DNA of 55,582 nucleotides from Nesterenkonia salmonea (GTDB lineage: Bacteria; Actinomycetota; Actinomycetes; Actinomycetales; Micrococcaceae): the NCBI RefSeq assembly GCF_005771525.1, contig NZ_VAVZ01000006.1, forward strand, positions 55,984-111,565. Direction: 5' to 3'. The notes below the pieces were generated by a model, which made no database searches, was not told the DNA's origin, and saw nothing but the letters and a program-made list of their open reading frames with translations. Of the stretch, positions 29,080 through 37,653 are shown one piece after another; the first letter of the stretch is position 1, and every line of letters starts with the position of its first letter. The position numbers and the translations under genes were made by a program.

Positions 29080-29915
29080 TGTCGTTCGGCGCGAGACTCG
29101 CTGAGGCATTCACCTCCTACGGTCACCTATGCGTCGGCATTGACCCGCATCCCGCCATTCTCGATGACTGGGGGCTTGCCCAGGACGCTAGCGGTCTCAG
29201 GGAGTGCGGTATGCGGGTCGTTGAGGCCGCTGCGGGCCGAGTGGGCGTGGTGAAGCCACAGGTGGCGTTCTTCGAACGCTACGGCGTAGCGGGACTCCAG
29301 GCGCTGTCTGAGGTGATCGCCGCAGCCAAGCAGGCGGGCCTTCTGGTCATCGCTGATGCTAAACGGGGAGATATCGGCTCAACGATGGAGGCATACGCGG
29401 AGGCGTGGCTGAACCCGGTGAGAGACTTCGCGGTGGACGCGCTGACCGTGAGTCCGTTCTTGGGCTTCGAGTCTCTTGAACCGGCGGTTCGGCTTTCAGA
29501 GCGTTACGGGACTGGGCTGTTCGTGCTGGCACTGACGTCCAATCCTGAGGGGCAGCAGGTCCAGCTGGCCCATGGTGACAATAAAGAGACTGTGGCCGGG
29601 TCCATCGTGCGGGCCGTCGCGGCGTCGAACGCTGCTGCGGCCGAACCGGCTCCGCTGGGAAGTATTGGGCTGGTCGTCGGAGCCACCACAGCTCACCTGG
29701 CTGAGGATAACGGTATAGATCTCGTGGCCGGGAAGCCGCCGATTCTGGCACCGGGCTACGGCGCTCAGGGAGCTTCGGCAGCGAGCATTCAGAGCAGTTT
29801 CGCCACGGCCTGGGACCAGGTGCTTGTCAACTCCTCGAGGGCAGTTCTCTCTGCCGGCCCTACTGTGGCCGGAATCGTCTCACATATTGAGCAATCGTGC
29901 GCCGACCTGGAGTGA
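29076..29915 (+). CDS. pyrF: Orotidine 5'-phosphate decarboxylase (type 2)
   Basis: Decarboxylates OMP to UMP. The 279-residue product is the longer type 2 form found in Actinobacteria, with CVGIDPHP near the N-terminus and the catalytic [10 protein letters not shown] (Lys96). Two consecutive ATG codons (29076, 29079) are possible starts; the first gives the ATGA overlap with carB. pyrD and pyrE are not in the window. After it comes a 116-base gap with a new promoter. Confidence 0.96.
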   Translation: MMSFGARLAEAFTSYGHLCVGIDPHPAILDDWGLAQDASGLRECGMRVVEAAAGRVGVVKPQVAFFERYGVAGLQALSEVIAAAKQAGLLVIADAKRGDIGSTMEAYAEAWLNPVRDFAVDALTVSPFLGFESLEPAVRLSERYGTGLFVLALTSNPEGQQVQLAHGDNKETVAGSIVRAVAASNAAAAEPAPLGSIGLVVGATTAHLAEDNGIDLVAGKPPILAPGYGAQGASAASIQSSFATAWDQVLVNSSRAVLSAGPTVAGIVSHIEQSCADLE

Positions 29916-29951
29916 CACCGTCTATTTGGGGGGTGCACATGTCACGTCCTA

Positions 29952-29980
29952 TTGCCCCTGACGCCGATTGCGACTAGATT
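29952..29980 (+). promoter_or_regulatory. Putative mihF-gmk promoter
   Basis: TTGCCC (29952-29957), a 17-base spacer, and TAGATT (29975-29980) form a good actinobacterial housekeeping promoter. The leader before the mihF GTG would be about 45 bases with a GAAGGAGAGG ribosome binding site. Confidence 0.6.
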
Positions 29981-30031
29981 CTGCCCCAGGAGCAAAAACA
30001 ACAGGGGACGACGCGTGAAGGAGAGGACCCG

Positions 30032-30352
30032 GTGGCACTGCGAGAATTAACCCAGGAGGAGCGTGACACCGCCCGGCAGAAAGCACTGGCGGCTCGCGCA
30101 GAACGCGCTGAAGTGAAGCGAGGCTTTGGGGCTGGCACGCTCAGCTTCGACCAGGTCCTGGAGCGCGCAGGTGCCTCGGAGGCTGTGGCGCGGCTCAAGA
30201 CGATTGAACTGCTTGAGGCCCTACCAGGCGTCGGCCGGGTGACTGCCACGAAGATCATGGAGGATCTTGGGGTTTCGACCAGCCGTCGGCTCGGTGGGCT
30301 CGGAGTCAAGCAGCGGCGAGCCCTGACGGAGCATCTGGCACAATTGGGCTGA
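30032..30352 (+). CDS. mihF: Integration host factor, actinobacterial type
   Basis: Nucleoid-associated DNA-binding protein unrelated in sequence to E. coli IHF. The 106-residue protein begins ALRELTQEERDTARQKALAARAERAEVKR and contains the helix-hairpin-helix-like GVGRVTATKIMEDLGVSTSRRLGGLG. It starts with GTG after GGAGAGGA. It sits directly before gmk with a one-base overlap, the conserved actinobacterial order. Expected role: chromosome compaction and DNA bending. Confidence 0.95.
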   Translation: MALRELTQEERDTARQKALAARAERAEVKRGFGAGTLSFDQVLERAGASEAVARLKTIELLEALPGVGRVTATKIMEDLGVSTSRRLGGLGVKQRRALTEHLAQLG

Positions 30353-30936
30353 TGTCTTCAGAAGCCTCCGCGCCACAGGTCACAGTTCTCGCTGGTCCCA
30401 CCTCCGTGGGTAAGTCCACACTGAGTCGCTACATCCGCGCCACCTACCCGCAGGTGCATTTCTCTGTATCGGCAACCACGAGGCCTGCACGGCCGGGAGA
30501 GGTCCACGGTGAGGACTACCTGTTCATCAGTGACCAAAGGTTCGACGAACTTCTCGCCGAAGACGCCTTTCTCGAGTGGGCCGTCGTCCACCAGAAGCAC
30601 CGGTACGGGACGCTTATCGCCACGGTGGAAGCGGCTCTGGGGGACGGAAAGAACGTCCTGTTGGAGATCGATCTCCAAGGTGCGCGCCAGGTCCGAGACA
30701 AGCTCCGCGGAGCGCAGTTCGTGTTCCTAGCGCCCCCGAGCTTCGATGATCTGGTTCACCGGCTCGTCGGACGGGGAACCGAATCTGACGAGGAACAGCA
30801 GCGCAGGCTGGAAACCGCTAGAATAGAGCTTGCGGCAGAATCAGAGTTCGATGTCACGATCATCAATGACGACATCGACAGGGCCGCACGTGAACTTATT
30901 GCCTATATGGGCATTGAACTGACGACCAACGCGTAA
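30352..30936 (+). CDS. gmk: Guanylate kinase
   Basis: Phosphorylates GMP to GDP. The 194-residue protein has Walker A GPTSVGKST (residues 15-23), the GMP-binding SVSATTRPARPGEVHGEDY, and LLEIDLQGARQVR. The ATG overlaps the mihF stop by one base. In the well-conserved mihF-gmk-rpoZ-coaBC cluster it is followed by rpoZ after 9 bases. The P-loop has KST where KGT is more common; this is conservative. Confidence 0.96.
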   Translation: MSSEASAPQVTVLAGPTSVGKSTLSRYIRATYPQVHFSVSATTRPARPGEVHGEDYLFISDQRFDELLAEDAFLEWAVVHQKHRYGTLIATVEAALGDGKNVLLEIDLQGARQVRDKLRGAQFVFLAPPSFDDLVHRLVGRGTESDEEQQRRLETARIELAAESEFDVTIINDDIDRAARELIAYMGIELTTNA

Positions 30937-30945
30937 GGAACTTGA

Positions 30946-31212
30946 GTGACTGAGCAGCTCGAAGGCATCATCAACCCGCGGATCGACGACCTCATGAAGA
31001 AGGCCGATTCCAAGTACTCGCTGGTGCTTTTCGCCTCTAAGCGTGCACGCCAGATCAACAACTACTACGCGCAGCTCCATGAAGGTCTCTTCGAGCATAT
31101 TGGTCCTCTGGTTGAGACCAAGCTCAATGAGAAGCCCCTGTCGATCTCTCTGCGCGAGATCAATGAGGACCTGCTGGTGCAGAAGCCTGCCGCTGAGGCA
31201 CCGGCAGCCTGA
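30946..31212 (+). CDS. rpoZ: RNA polymerase omega subunit
   Basis: Assists assembly of beta' into RNA polymerase. The 88-residue protein from a GTG start reads [40 protein letters not shown], with the highly conserved actinobacterial omega core, and ends in an Ala/Pro-rich tail. The upstream ribosome binding site is AAGGAA. The spacing to coaBC is 14 bases. Confidence 0.96.
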   Translation: MTEQLEGIINPRIDDLMKKADSKYSLVLFASKRARQINNYYAQLHEGLFEHIGPLVETKLNEKPLSISLREINEDLLVQKPAAEAPAA

Positions 31213-31226
31213 CCCGGCGCGCCACG

Positions 31227-32468
31227 ATGCGCATAGTTCTCGGAGTCTCCGCAGGCATCGCCGCCTATAAGGCGGTCTACCTCGCCCGGCTCCTCAAGGA
31301 GGACGGCCACCAGGTCGATGTCATCCCCACGGAGAGCTCCTTGGAGTTCGTCGGAAACGCCACCTGGGAAGCCGTGAGTGGGCGCCCTGTCAGCACAAGC
31401 GTCTTCGAAGGTGTTGAAGAGGTTCGGCATGTCCGCTTAGGGCAAGAAGCAGACCTCATTGTGGTGGCTCCTGCCACGGCAGATTTCCTGGCTCGGGTGC
31501 GCGCGGGTATGGCCAGTGACCTCCTGACAACGACCCTCCTGGCGACCGAGGCGCCCATACTTCTGGTCCCTGCCATGCACACAGAAATGTGGCGCAATGC
31601 AGCTACCCAAGACAATGTGGCAGTCCTCCGAGACCGCGGTATTGATGTCATGGAACCAGCCGTGGGCAGGCTGACCGGTGCAGACTCAGGTCCGGGCCGG
31701 ATGCCTGAGCCGGACCAGATCAGAGCCGAGGTAGATCTTCTGCTGCACCAAGAGGGTGGACCTTTAGCGGGTAGAAGAGTGCTGATCACCGCTGGCGGCA
31801 CTCGTGAACCGCTCGACCCCGTCAGGTACTTGGGCAATCGATCCTCCGGAAAGCAGGGACTCGCATTGGCGGACGCCGCCCGGTCAGCGGGAGCGCAGGT
31901 CACACTCATTGCCGGATCCATGGAGCAGCAGCCTGGTCCCGAACTCGCCTGCATTGAGGTGGTCTCAGTTGGGACTACGGAGCAGATGCATGCAGCCGTG
32001 ATGTCGAGAGCCGAGCAAGCCGATGCCCTCATCATGTCTGCGGCCGTGGCTGATTTTCGGCCTGCCGACTACGCTCATACCAAGATCAAGAAGTCCGACA
32101 ACGGTGCCAGCCCAATCATCACGCTTGAACGAAACCCCGATATCCTCGCCGAAACAGTTGCAAGGCGCAACCACCGGGGCACCGGGCCAAAAGTCATCGT
32201 CGGCTTCGCGGCTGAGACCGGTGACGAAAAGAGCGACCCGTTGGAACTGGCCCAGCTGAAACTCCAACGCAAGGGCTGTGAGCTGTTGGTGCTTAATCGA
32301 GTTGGGGAGAACCTGGTCTTCGGTCTGGACAGTACGGAAATCCACATTTTAGCCTCGGACGCCGCGCAGCAGCAGCTTCAAGGTTTTGAACCTGACCACG
32401 TGATCGGCTCCAAGCGTGAAGCCGCGGCATTGGTGATCCAACGTCTTCATCAACTGCTAGCGACCTAA
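31227..32468 (+). CDS. coaBC: Bifunctional phosphopantothenoylcysteine decarboxylase / synthetase
   Basis: Carries out two successive steps of coenzyme A synthesis. The 413-residue protein has the FMN-binding CoaC half (LGVSAGIAAYKAVYLARLL, VVAPATADFLARVRAGMASDLL, PAMHTEMW) and the CoaB half starting near residue 185 with VLITAGGTREPLDPVRYLGNRSSGKQG. It is the last gene of the long forward block. The next forward gene in related genomes is metK, but here 13 kb of other genes intervene. A small ACCAG/CTGGT hairpin at 32468-32479 sits between this gene and the convergent thiolase gene. Confidence 0.96.
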   Translation: MRIVLGVSAGIAAYKAVYLARLLKEDGHQVDVIPTESSLEFVGNATWEAVSGRPVSTSVFEGVEEVRHVRLGQEADLIVVAPATADFLARVRAGMASDLLTTTLLATEAPILLVPAMHTEMWRNAATQDNVAVLRDRGIDVMEPAVGRLTGADSGPGRMPEPDQIRAEVDLLLHQEGGPLAGRRVLITAGGTREPLDPVRYLGNRSSGKQGLALADAARSAGAQVTLIAGSMEQQPGPELACIEVVSVGTTEQMHAAVMSRAEQADALIMSAAVADFRPADYAHTKIKKSDNGASPIITLERNPDILAETVARRNHRGTGPKVIVGFAAETGDEKSDPLELAQLKLQRKGCELLVLNRVGENLVFGLDSTEIHILASDAAQQQLQGFEPDHVIGSKREAAALVIQRLHQLLAT

Positions 32469-32482
32469 CCAGTGCTGGTCGA

Positions 32483-33706
32483 TCAGACCCGTTCGAGCAG
32501 CATCGCTGCTCCTTGACCCATGCCTATGCACATAGTCGCCAACCCACGTGCTGCGCCCTCGTCCTCCATCCGGCGTAGGAGGGTGACGACGATCCTGCAC
32601 CCCGAGGAGCCCAGGGGATGCCCCAGGGCGATGGCACCTCCGTCAGCGTTGACAACCCCCTGATCCAAACCTAGACGCCGAATGCACGCAAGAGACTGTG
32701 AAGCAAACGCCTCGTTGATTTCGACGGCCCCAATGTCATCGAGGTCCCAGCCAGTGCGTTCCAGTACTTTCTGAGTCGCGGGCACGGGACCGAGCCCCAT
32801 GACTTCTGGTGCGATACCGGCGTTGGTTCTGCCCACCACACGCGCTCGGGCAGCCAGGCCGTATTTTTCGACCGCACGTTCTGAAGCCACCAGGACTGCC
32901 GAAGCGCCGTCGTTGAGACTTGACGCATTGCCGGCGGTTACCACTGATCCGCCTGGGACTACTGTTCGGAGCTGAGACAGCGCCCCAAGAGAACTGTCCG
33001 GGCGGGGTCCCTGGTCAGCCGCCACGACGCTGACTTGGCCCTTCCGATTCGATACCTCAACAGGTGTGATCTCGCGCCCCAACCTACCGGCGTTGTGGGC
33101 GGCCACAGCACGCTGGTGGGACTGAAGGGCAAAGACATCAGCGTCATTCCTGCTAATTCTGTCGATCCGGGCAACCTCCTCAGCTGTTTCCGGCATCGAA
33201 AACATACGCTTCTCGTGCTTGAGATGTTCTGGATTGACGAACCGTGCGCCGATGGATGTATCGGCAACTTCGCCCGGACGAGGAAAAGCAGTTGTCGGCT
33301 TGGCCATGACCCACGGGGCGCGAGACATCGACTCCACACCGCCAGCCACCACCAAGTCGGCATCTCCGGCTGCGATCATCTGCGAGGCGATGGCAATCGC
33401 TGACATTCCCGAGGCGCAGAGACGATTGACGGTGACCCCTGGGACCGTCTCGGGAAAGCCAGCGAGCAACCAAGACATACGGGCGACATTACGATTCTCT
33501 TCTCCGGCACCGTTCGCGTTGCCGAGGATTACTTCATCCACGTCTGTAGGGTCGATGCCGGCATCCTCTATAGTCTGCTTGACGACCAAGGCTGCAAGAT
33601 CATCGGGGCGTACAGGCGACAGCGAACCTGCATAGCGGCCAACGGGTGTTCGGGTGCCCCCGACTAAGAATGCCGCCGGTGAGATGAAGGGAGTTGCGGC
33701 TACCAT
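32483..33706 (-). CDS. Acetyl-CoA acyltransferase (thiolase), beta-ketoadipyl-CoA thiolase-like
   Basis: Cleaves a 3-oxoacyl-CoA with free CoA. The 407-residue protein has the thiolase catalytic residues Cys97 (NRLCASGMSA), His363 (GGAIALGHPLGSSG) and Cys393 (CIGMGQGA). The segment GNANGAGEENRNVARMSWLLAGFP resembles the PcaF/PaaJ class, which acts on 3-oxoadipyl-CoA, so a dicarboxylyl substrate is possible. The ATG follows a GGAGG. It is the last gene of the reverse operon with CoA-transferase, thioesterase and acyl-CoA dehydrogenase, 53 bases after the latter. No pca genes lie nearby. Substrate is inferred, fold is secure. Confidence 0.9.
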   Translation of the reverse strand: MVAATPFISPAAFLVGGTRTPVGRYAGSLSPVRPDDLAALVVKQTIEDAGIDPTDVDEVILGNANGAGEENRNVARMSWLLAGFPETVPGVTVNRLCASGMSAIAIASQMIAAGDADLVVAGGVESMSRAPWVMAKPTTAFPRPGEVADTSIGARFVNPEHLKHEKRMFSMPETAEEVARIDRISRNDADVFALQSHQRAVAAHNAGRLGREITPVEVSNRKGQVSVVAADQGPRPDSSLGALSQLRTVVPGGSVVTAGNASSLNDGASAVLVASERAVEKYGLAARARVVGRTNAGIAPEVMGLGPVPATQKVLERTGWDLDDIGAVEINEAFASQSLACIRRLGLDQGVVNADGGAIALGHPLGSSGCRIVVTLLRRMEDEGAARGLATMCIGMGQGAAMLLERV

Positions 33707-33759
33707 GATGCGACCTCCAGGTTTTTGGGAAAATTAGAGGAGACGATTACTACCTGCGT

Positions 33760-34962
33760 TCAGCGGCGACTCCGGGCGAAAGCCGAGATGCCTGTGATGT
33801 CCCGCCCGACGATTAGGGCCTGCATCGAGTCTGTTCCCTCGTAGGTGGAGACCACTTCCATGTCGGTCAAGTGGCGGGAGATGTGGTTTTCCAGCAGCAG
33901 CCCGTTACCAGCCAGGATGTCCCGCGCCTCACGGCACATGGCCAACGCCTTTCGCGATGTAGTCATCTTCACCAGGGAAGCCATGCCATCAGTCAGTCGA
34001 TCTGCTTCAGCGAGCTCCGACATGCGTGTGCACATCAGCTGCATAGCGGTGAGGTCAGAGAGCATCGTGGCCAATTTCTCCTGGATCAGCTGGTAGCTCC
34101 CTATAGGCGCACCGAACTGCTCGCGCCTGAGAGCGTAGTCGGCGGCGATCTCCATTGCCGCCATGCCGTGGCCAACTGCCTCCCAGGACGCCCCACCTCG
34201 GGTTGCTCGCAGTACCCGGTTGACGCCCTTGAAGCTGTGGCAGTCAGCCAGTCGGTTCTCCGACGGTATCTTGAGGTTGTCGATGACAATATCGGCCTGG
34301 TTGATGGAACGCTTGCCTATCTTTCCAGTGATGACCTCGGGGCGGTAACCCTGTGGATAGGTCCCGTCGGGCTGACGTTCCAAAACGAAGGCTTTCACCT
34401 GCGAGTCGGCCTCGTCGCGCGCAAAGATCACAACGACGTCGGCGGCATGTCCGTTGCCGATCCACCGCTTATGGCCGTTGAGAATCCATGACTCACCCAC
34501 TTGGCGGGCACTGGTCTCTAGGGAGACGGAGTCGGAACCATGGTCAGGCTCCGTAAGCGCAAACGCTCCGGTGCGCTTCAATGTGGCCATGCTGGGCAGC
34601 CACCGTTTCCGCTGCTCCTCGTTTCCCAGCATGTAGATGCTTCCCATGCAGAGATTGGAATGGACTCCGAAGAAGGTGTTGACGGAGCCGTCGATCCGTC
34701 CCATTTCCCTGGCCACGACACCGGCTGCTCGTCGGGAGAGTCCTGGGCATCCATAGTCTGGAATGAAGCCGCCGACGATGCCTATGTCGGCCAAGGGGCT
34801 CAGCACCGGCTCCGGAAACTCTCCTCGCTCCCAGTATTTGTTGATGACAGGCAGCACATGCTGGATACCGAATTCACGGACCTCGTCGCGCAGGTGAAGT
34901 TCCTCGTCAGTAAGACCTTCATCGAGCAGAAAATAGTCAGGGTGTTCGATGACCGATGTCAT
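33760..34962 (-). CDS. Acyl-CoA dehydrogenase of the glutaryl-CoA dehydrogenase / ACOX4 clade
   Basis: FAD enzyme introducing the alpha-beta double bond in an acyl-CoA. The 400-residue protein has TEPDHGSDSVSLET, LNGHKRWIGNGHAADVVVIFARD, RREQFGAPIGSYQLIQEKLA, and the catalytic Glu375 in STYEGTDSMQALIVGRDITGI. This C-terminus and the KRWIGN segment resemble glutaryl-CoA dehydrogenase and plant ACOX4. The Arg-Ser that binds the glutarate carboxylate is replaced by Asn95-Thr96 (DGSVNTFFGVHSN), so true glutaryl-CoA decarboxylation is unlikely. The ATG overlaps the upstream thioesterase stop by ATGA. An oxidase rather than ETF-linked activity cannot be excluded. Confidence 0.9.
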   Translation of the reverse strand: MTSVIEHPDYFLLDEGLTDEELHLRDEVREFGIQHVLPVINKYWERGEFPEPVLSPLADIGIVGGFIPDYGCPGLSRRAAGVVAREMGRIDGSVNTFFGVHSNLCMGSIYMLGNEEQRKRWLPSMATLKRTGAFALTEPDHGSDSVSLETSARQVGESWILNGHKRWIGNGHAADVVVIFARDEADSQVKAFVLERQPDGTYPQGYRPEVITGKIGKRSINQADIVIDNLKIPSENRLADCHSFKGVNRVLRATRGGASWEAVGHGMAAMEIAADYALRREQFGAPIGSYQLIQEKLATMLSDLTAMQLMCTRMSELAEADRLTDGMASLVKMTTSRKALAMCREARDILAGNGLLLENHISRHLTDMEVVSTYEGTDSMQALIVGRDITGISAFARSRR

Positions 34963-35402
34963 AGTGAACCTTTCGCATCGTGAGAGAGGGCTTTGTGAAG
35001 GCCGGCTCGAAGGGACATGGTTGGAGGGGAGGGCCGACCGGTGGTGGGGTCGACGAGAACCATCGCCGCCTCTCCGGCCACGCAGAGAGCACCGTGTTGA
35101 ATCAGCTCATGGCGAATTGTGAATGACGTGTTCCCGATGCGAGTGACCCAGACGTAGGCGCTCAGCGTTGGGATGTAGTGCACTGGCTGGTGGAAAGCCA
35201 CCGACATGCTGCGCACCACCCTGACGAGGTCACTGTGATCCGCAGAGCCTGCGCTCCAACTCCGGGTGGCCTCAATGCGGGCTTCTTCGAGCAGCGTGAT
35301 GACCCGGGCGTTGTTGACGTGGCCGTTGAGATCCTGATCGGACCAGCGGACCTGCAGCGTTGTCTGGAATGCCACCGCTGGCGGGCTGTAGGCGGAGGTC
35401 AT
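34959..35402 (-). CDS. Acyl-CoA thioesterase, 4HBT hotdog family
   Basis: Hydrolyses acyl-CoA thioesters; the 147-residue protein from the ATG at 35402 has the 4-hydroxybenzoyl-CoA thioesterase-type motif RWSDQDLNGHVNNARVITLLEEAR near the N-terminus and a hotdog-fold beta pattern after it. The longer open frame to 35447 overlaps the upstream CoA-transferase and is rejected. It overlaps both neighbours by ATGA (35399-35402 and 34959-34962), so it is translationally coupled inside the operon. It may rescue CoA from dead-end thioesters. Confidence 0.88.
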   Translation of the reverse strand: MTSAYSPPAVAFQTTLQVRWSDQDLNGHVNNARVITLLEEARIEATRSWSAGSADHSDLVRVVRSMSVAFHQPVHYIPTLSAYVWVTRIGNTSFTIRHELIQHGALCVAGEAAMVLVDPTTGRPSPPTMSLRAGLHKALSHDAKGSL

Positions 35403-36628
35403 ACTGATGTTTCCTGTGCGGAGTCCCTGCTTCGGCTGAGGAGCCACTCTCGCACCTGCTCGCTGTCGGCTCCCAACCGCGGTGGAGCTTTTCCGTAGTG
35501 GGCCGGTGTCCTGCTGAACTGCACTGGATGTTTGATGGTGGGTACCTCCTCACTCTGCTGACCGGCGGTGACCACTGGGTTCAGCCCCAGGCGCTCCGCA
35601 AACTGGACTCCTTCCCCAATGTTGAGAATTGGGGCACATGGAATCCCCTCCTCCTGAAGAACTTCGAACCAGTGTTCCGCGGAATTCTGACTGAGGGCCT
35701 CAACCAGCAGCTCTCTCAGGGTGCTGCGATTTTGGTTTCGTTCCTCCATCGTCGCGAACCGTGGGTCCTCAGCGGCCCAGCCGAATCCCAGGTTGGAGAC
35801 GAGGCGGGCAAATTGCCGGTCATTGCCCGCGCAGATGATAAGATCCTTCTCGGCGGTGGGAAAAGGCCCATAGGGGTAGAGACTGGGATGGTCATTGCCC
35901 AGCCGCTGCGGGACGTTGCCACAGGCAGCGTAGCCCGCCGTCTGGTTGACGAGGCCCGAGAGCGCGGAGGAGAGCAGGTCCAGTTCCACATGCTGCCCCT
36001 GCCCCGAGACGCCCCGTTCGTGCAGCGCGGCGAGAATGCCGGTCGCTGCGTGAAGGCCCGTAATGACGTCGAACATTGCTACCCCAGCCCGTTGAGGATC
36101 CCGCTCAGGGGAGCCGGTCACCGACATGAGTCCAGAGAGACCCTGGACCAGGAGGTCGTAACCAGGCATGTTCTTCCCACCACCGCTGCCGAAGCCGGTG
36201 ATACTGGTATGAATCAGTTCGGGATGGGCTTCGGTCGTCTGCGAGGCATCCAGTCCGTAGCGGAGGAGCCCCCCGGGTTTGAAGTTCTCGATCAGGACAT
36301 CAGCCTGATCCACGATTTCGTGTGCGGTTTCGAGATCCGCAGGGTCACGAAGATCGAGCACAATTGAGTGCTTATTGCGATTCACCGCTAAGTAATAGGT
36401 GCTGACACCTTCACGTGCGGGCGGTATCCAGGTGCGCGAATCGTCCCCCGAGGGAGCTTCGACCTTGATAACGGTCGCACCCATGTCTGCAAGCAGCATT
36501 GTGCAGTATGGGCCGGCCAGAATGCGGGTGAAGTCGGCAACGACGACGCCGCTCAGGGGCCCCGGCGAGATGTCCTTCCGGTCGTGAGCAGAAGTTGGAA
36601 TAGTCACGTGAGGGGGTGCATCCGGCAT
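35399..36628 (-). CDS. Class III CoA-transferase (CaiB/BaiF; SUGCT-like)
   Basis: Moves CoA between organic acids, here probably activating the imported acid. The 409-residue protein starts at the ATG 36626-36628 after GAAAGAGG; upstream extension is spurious. It shows VADFTRILAGPYCTMLLADMGATVIKVEAPSGDDSRTW, VLIENFKPGGLLRYGL, and the catalytic Asp158 in NMPGYDLLVQGLSGLMSVTG. It resembles mitochondrial SUGCT, which uses succinyl-CoA and dicarboxylic acids. First gene of a four-gene reverse operon, divergent from a LysR gene across a dyad-rich gap. Confidence 0.9.
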   Translation of the reverse strand: MPDAPPHVTIPTSAHDRKDISPGPLSGVVVADFTRILAGPYCTMLLADMGATVIKVEAPSGDDSRTWIPPAREGVSTYYLAVNRNKHSIVLDLRDPADLETAHEIVDQADVLIENFKPGGLLRYGLDASQTTEAHPELIHTSITGFGSGGGKNMPGYDLLVQGLSGLMSVTGSPERDPQRAGVAMFDVITGLHAATGILAALHERGVSGQGQHVELDLLSSALSGLVNQTAGYAACGNVPQRLGNDHPSLYPYGPFPTAEKDLIICAGNDRQFARLVSNLGFGWAAEDPRFATMEERNQNRSTLRELLVEALSQNSAEHWFEVLQEEGIPCAPILNIGEGVQFAERLGLNPVVTAGQQSEEVPTIKHPVQFSRTPAHYGKAPPRLGADSEQVREWLLSRSRDSAQETSV

Positions 36629-36659
36629 GATTCCTCTTTCAATCAGTGTGCTGTAAACC

Positions 36660-36685
36660 ACAGAACCATTACTATTGAGTTCTGT
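36660..36685. promoter_or_regulatory. Candidate LysR operator (7-bp dyad, 12-base spacer)
   Basis: ACAGAAC (36660-36666) and GTTCTGT (36679-36685) form a perfect inverted repeat in the gap between the CoA-transferase and LysR genes. LysR regulators usually recognise such interrupted dyads upstream of divergent targets. Confidence 0.5.
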
Positions 36686-36700
36686 CCAATACAAAATGAT

Positions 36701-36721
36701 GGGTACTCTGATACCCGAGTA
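36701..36721. promoter_or_regulatory. Second candidate LysR site with interleaved dyads
   Basis: GGGTA-N6-TACCC (36701-36716) and TACTC-N8-GAGTA (36704-36721) are two interleaved inverted repeats about 40 bases from the first dyad (centre to centre) and just before the LysR gene. Paired recognition and activation sites are common for this family. Confidence 0.4.
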
Positions 36722-36738
36722 GAAATAGTGGGAGTGGC

Positions 36739-37653
36739 ATGGAAGTCAATCAAGCGCGGGCGTTTCTTGCCGTCGCGGAAGAACTGCACTTTGGTCGTGC
36801 CGCCGCGCGTCTTCGAATGGCTCAGCCACCTCTGAGTCGCCTGATCCGCCAGCTTGAGCGCACCATGGGGGCTACTCTGTTCGAGCGCAGCACACGCCAT
36901 GTTGCTCTCACCTCCGCGGGACAGGCTCTGCTGGAAGACGCGCAGACTCTCGTGTCTGTTTCGGAGAGTGCGAAGCAGTCGGTTCGCAGCGCCATGGTGG
37001 GGGAGACCGGCAAAGTGCGCCTGGGTTTCGCCGGGGCTTCCATCAACCGCCAGGTCGGACAACTGGCTCGCAATATCCGGGCAGCGCGCCCGGGCATCAG
37101 TCTCGAACTCTATAGTTCCCAGTTCTCTCATCTCGGTCTCCAACGGGTAGTTGACGAATCCCTCGACTTGGTCATCGGGCGCTGGGATTTTCTGCCGGCT
37201 GGAATCGACTCGGCGGTCATCGGGTTGGAACAGCTCTTGGTGGCACTTCCCGAATCACACCCGCTCGCTGGCAGAGAACAGTTGAGCATGGCGGAACTTG
37301 CAGAAGACCCCTGGATCGTTCTGCCGGCCGGTGCTGGCGCAGCGCTCCAGAACCGGCTCAACTCCCTAGCCATGGCCGCCGGTTTTGTGCCACGTGTCGT
37401 CCAGACCGCGCCCGACTCTTGGACGCTGGTGGTGCTGGTGGGTGCTGGTTTGGGCTGTTCTCTTACGCTGGACTCCGTTCGGGACAATATTGCTTCCGAC
37501 GGCGTCTCCTTCGTGCCACTGGCCAGAGGCGGCAAACCTCTGGAGGTGCGCATGATATGGCGAGGCGCTGATGCCAGTTCAGCTCTGCGTGCTGTGGTCG
37601 AGCTGGCGGAACGGATGTTTCCTGATCCCCGCTCAGAGAGTCAGCTCTCATAG
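36739..37653 (+). CDS. LysR-family transcriptional regulator
   Basis: Likely controls the divergent CoA-transferase operon and perhaps the TRAP operon. The 304-residue protein has the N-terminal winged helix-turn-helix (QARAFLAVAEELHFGRAAARLRMAQPPLSRLIRQLERTMG), typical of the BenM/CbnR-like subgroup that often senses aromatic or organic acid intermediates, then an inducer-binding domain (about 90-295). The ATG follows GGGAGTGG. Its 3' end overlaps the convergent hydroxyacyl-CoA dehydrogenase gene by 13 bases with no terminator between. The effector is unknown. Confidence 0.92.
   Translation: MEVNQARAFLAVAEELHFGRAAARLRMAQPPLSRLIRQLERTMGATLFERSTRHVALTSAGQALLEDAQTLVSVSESAKQSVRSAMVGETGKVRLGFAGASINRQVGQLARNIRAARPGISLELYSSQFSHLGLQRVVDESLDLVIGRWDFLPAGIDSAVIGLEQLLVALPESHPLAGREQLSMAELAEDPWIVLPAGAGAALQNRLNSLAMAAGFVPRVVQTAPDSWTLVVLVGAGLGCSLTLDSVRDNIASDGVSFVPLARGGKPLEVRMIWRGADASSALRAVVELAERMFPDPRSESQLS

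Noticed and set aside
33760-34962. Calling this gene glutaryl-CoA dehydrogenase (gcdH)
   Set aside because: The carboxylate-binding Arg is replaced by Asn95, so only the clade can be claimed.
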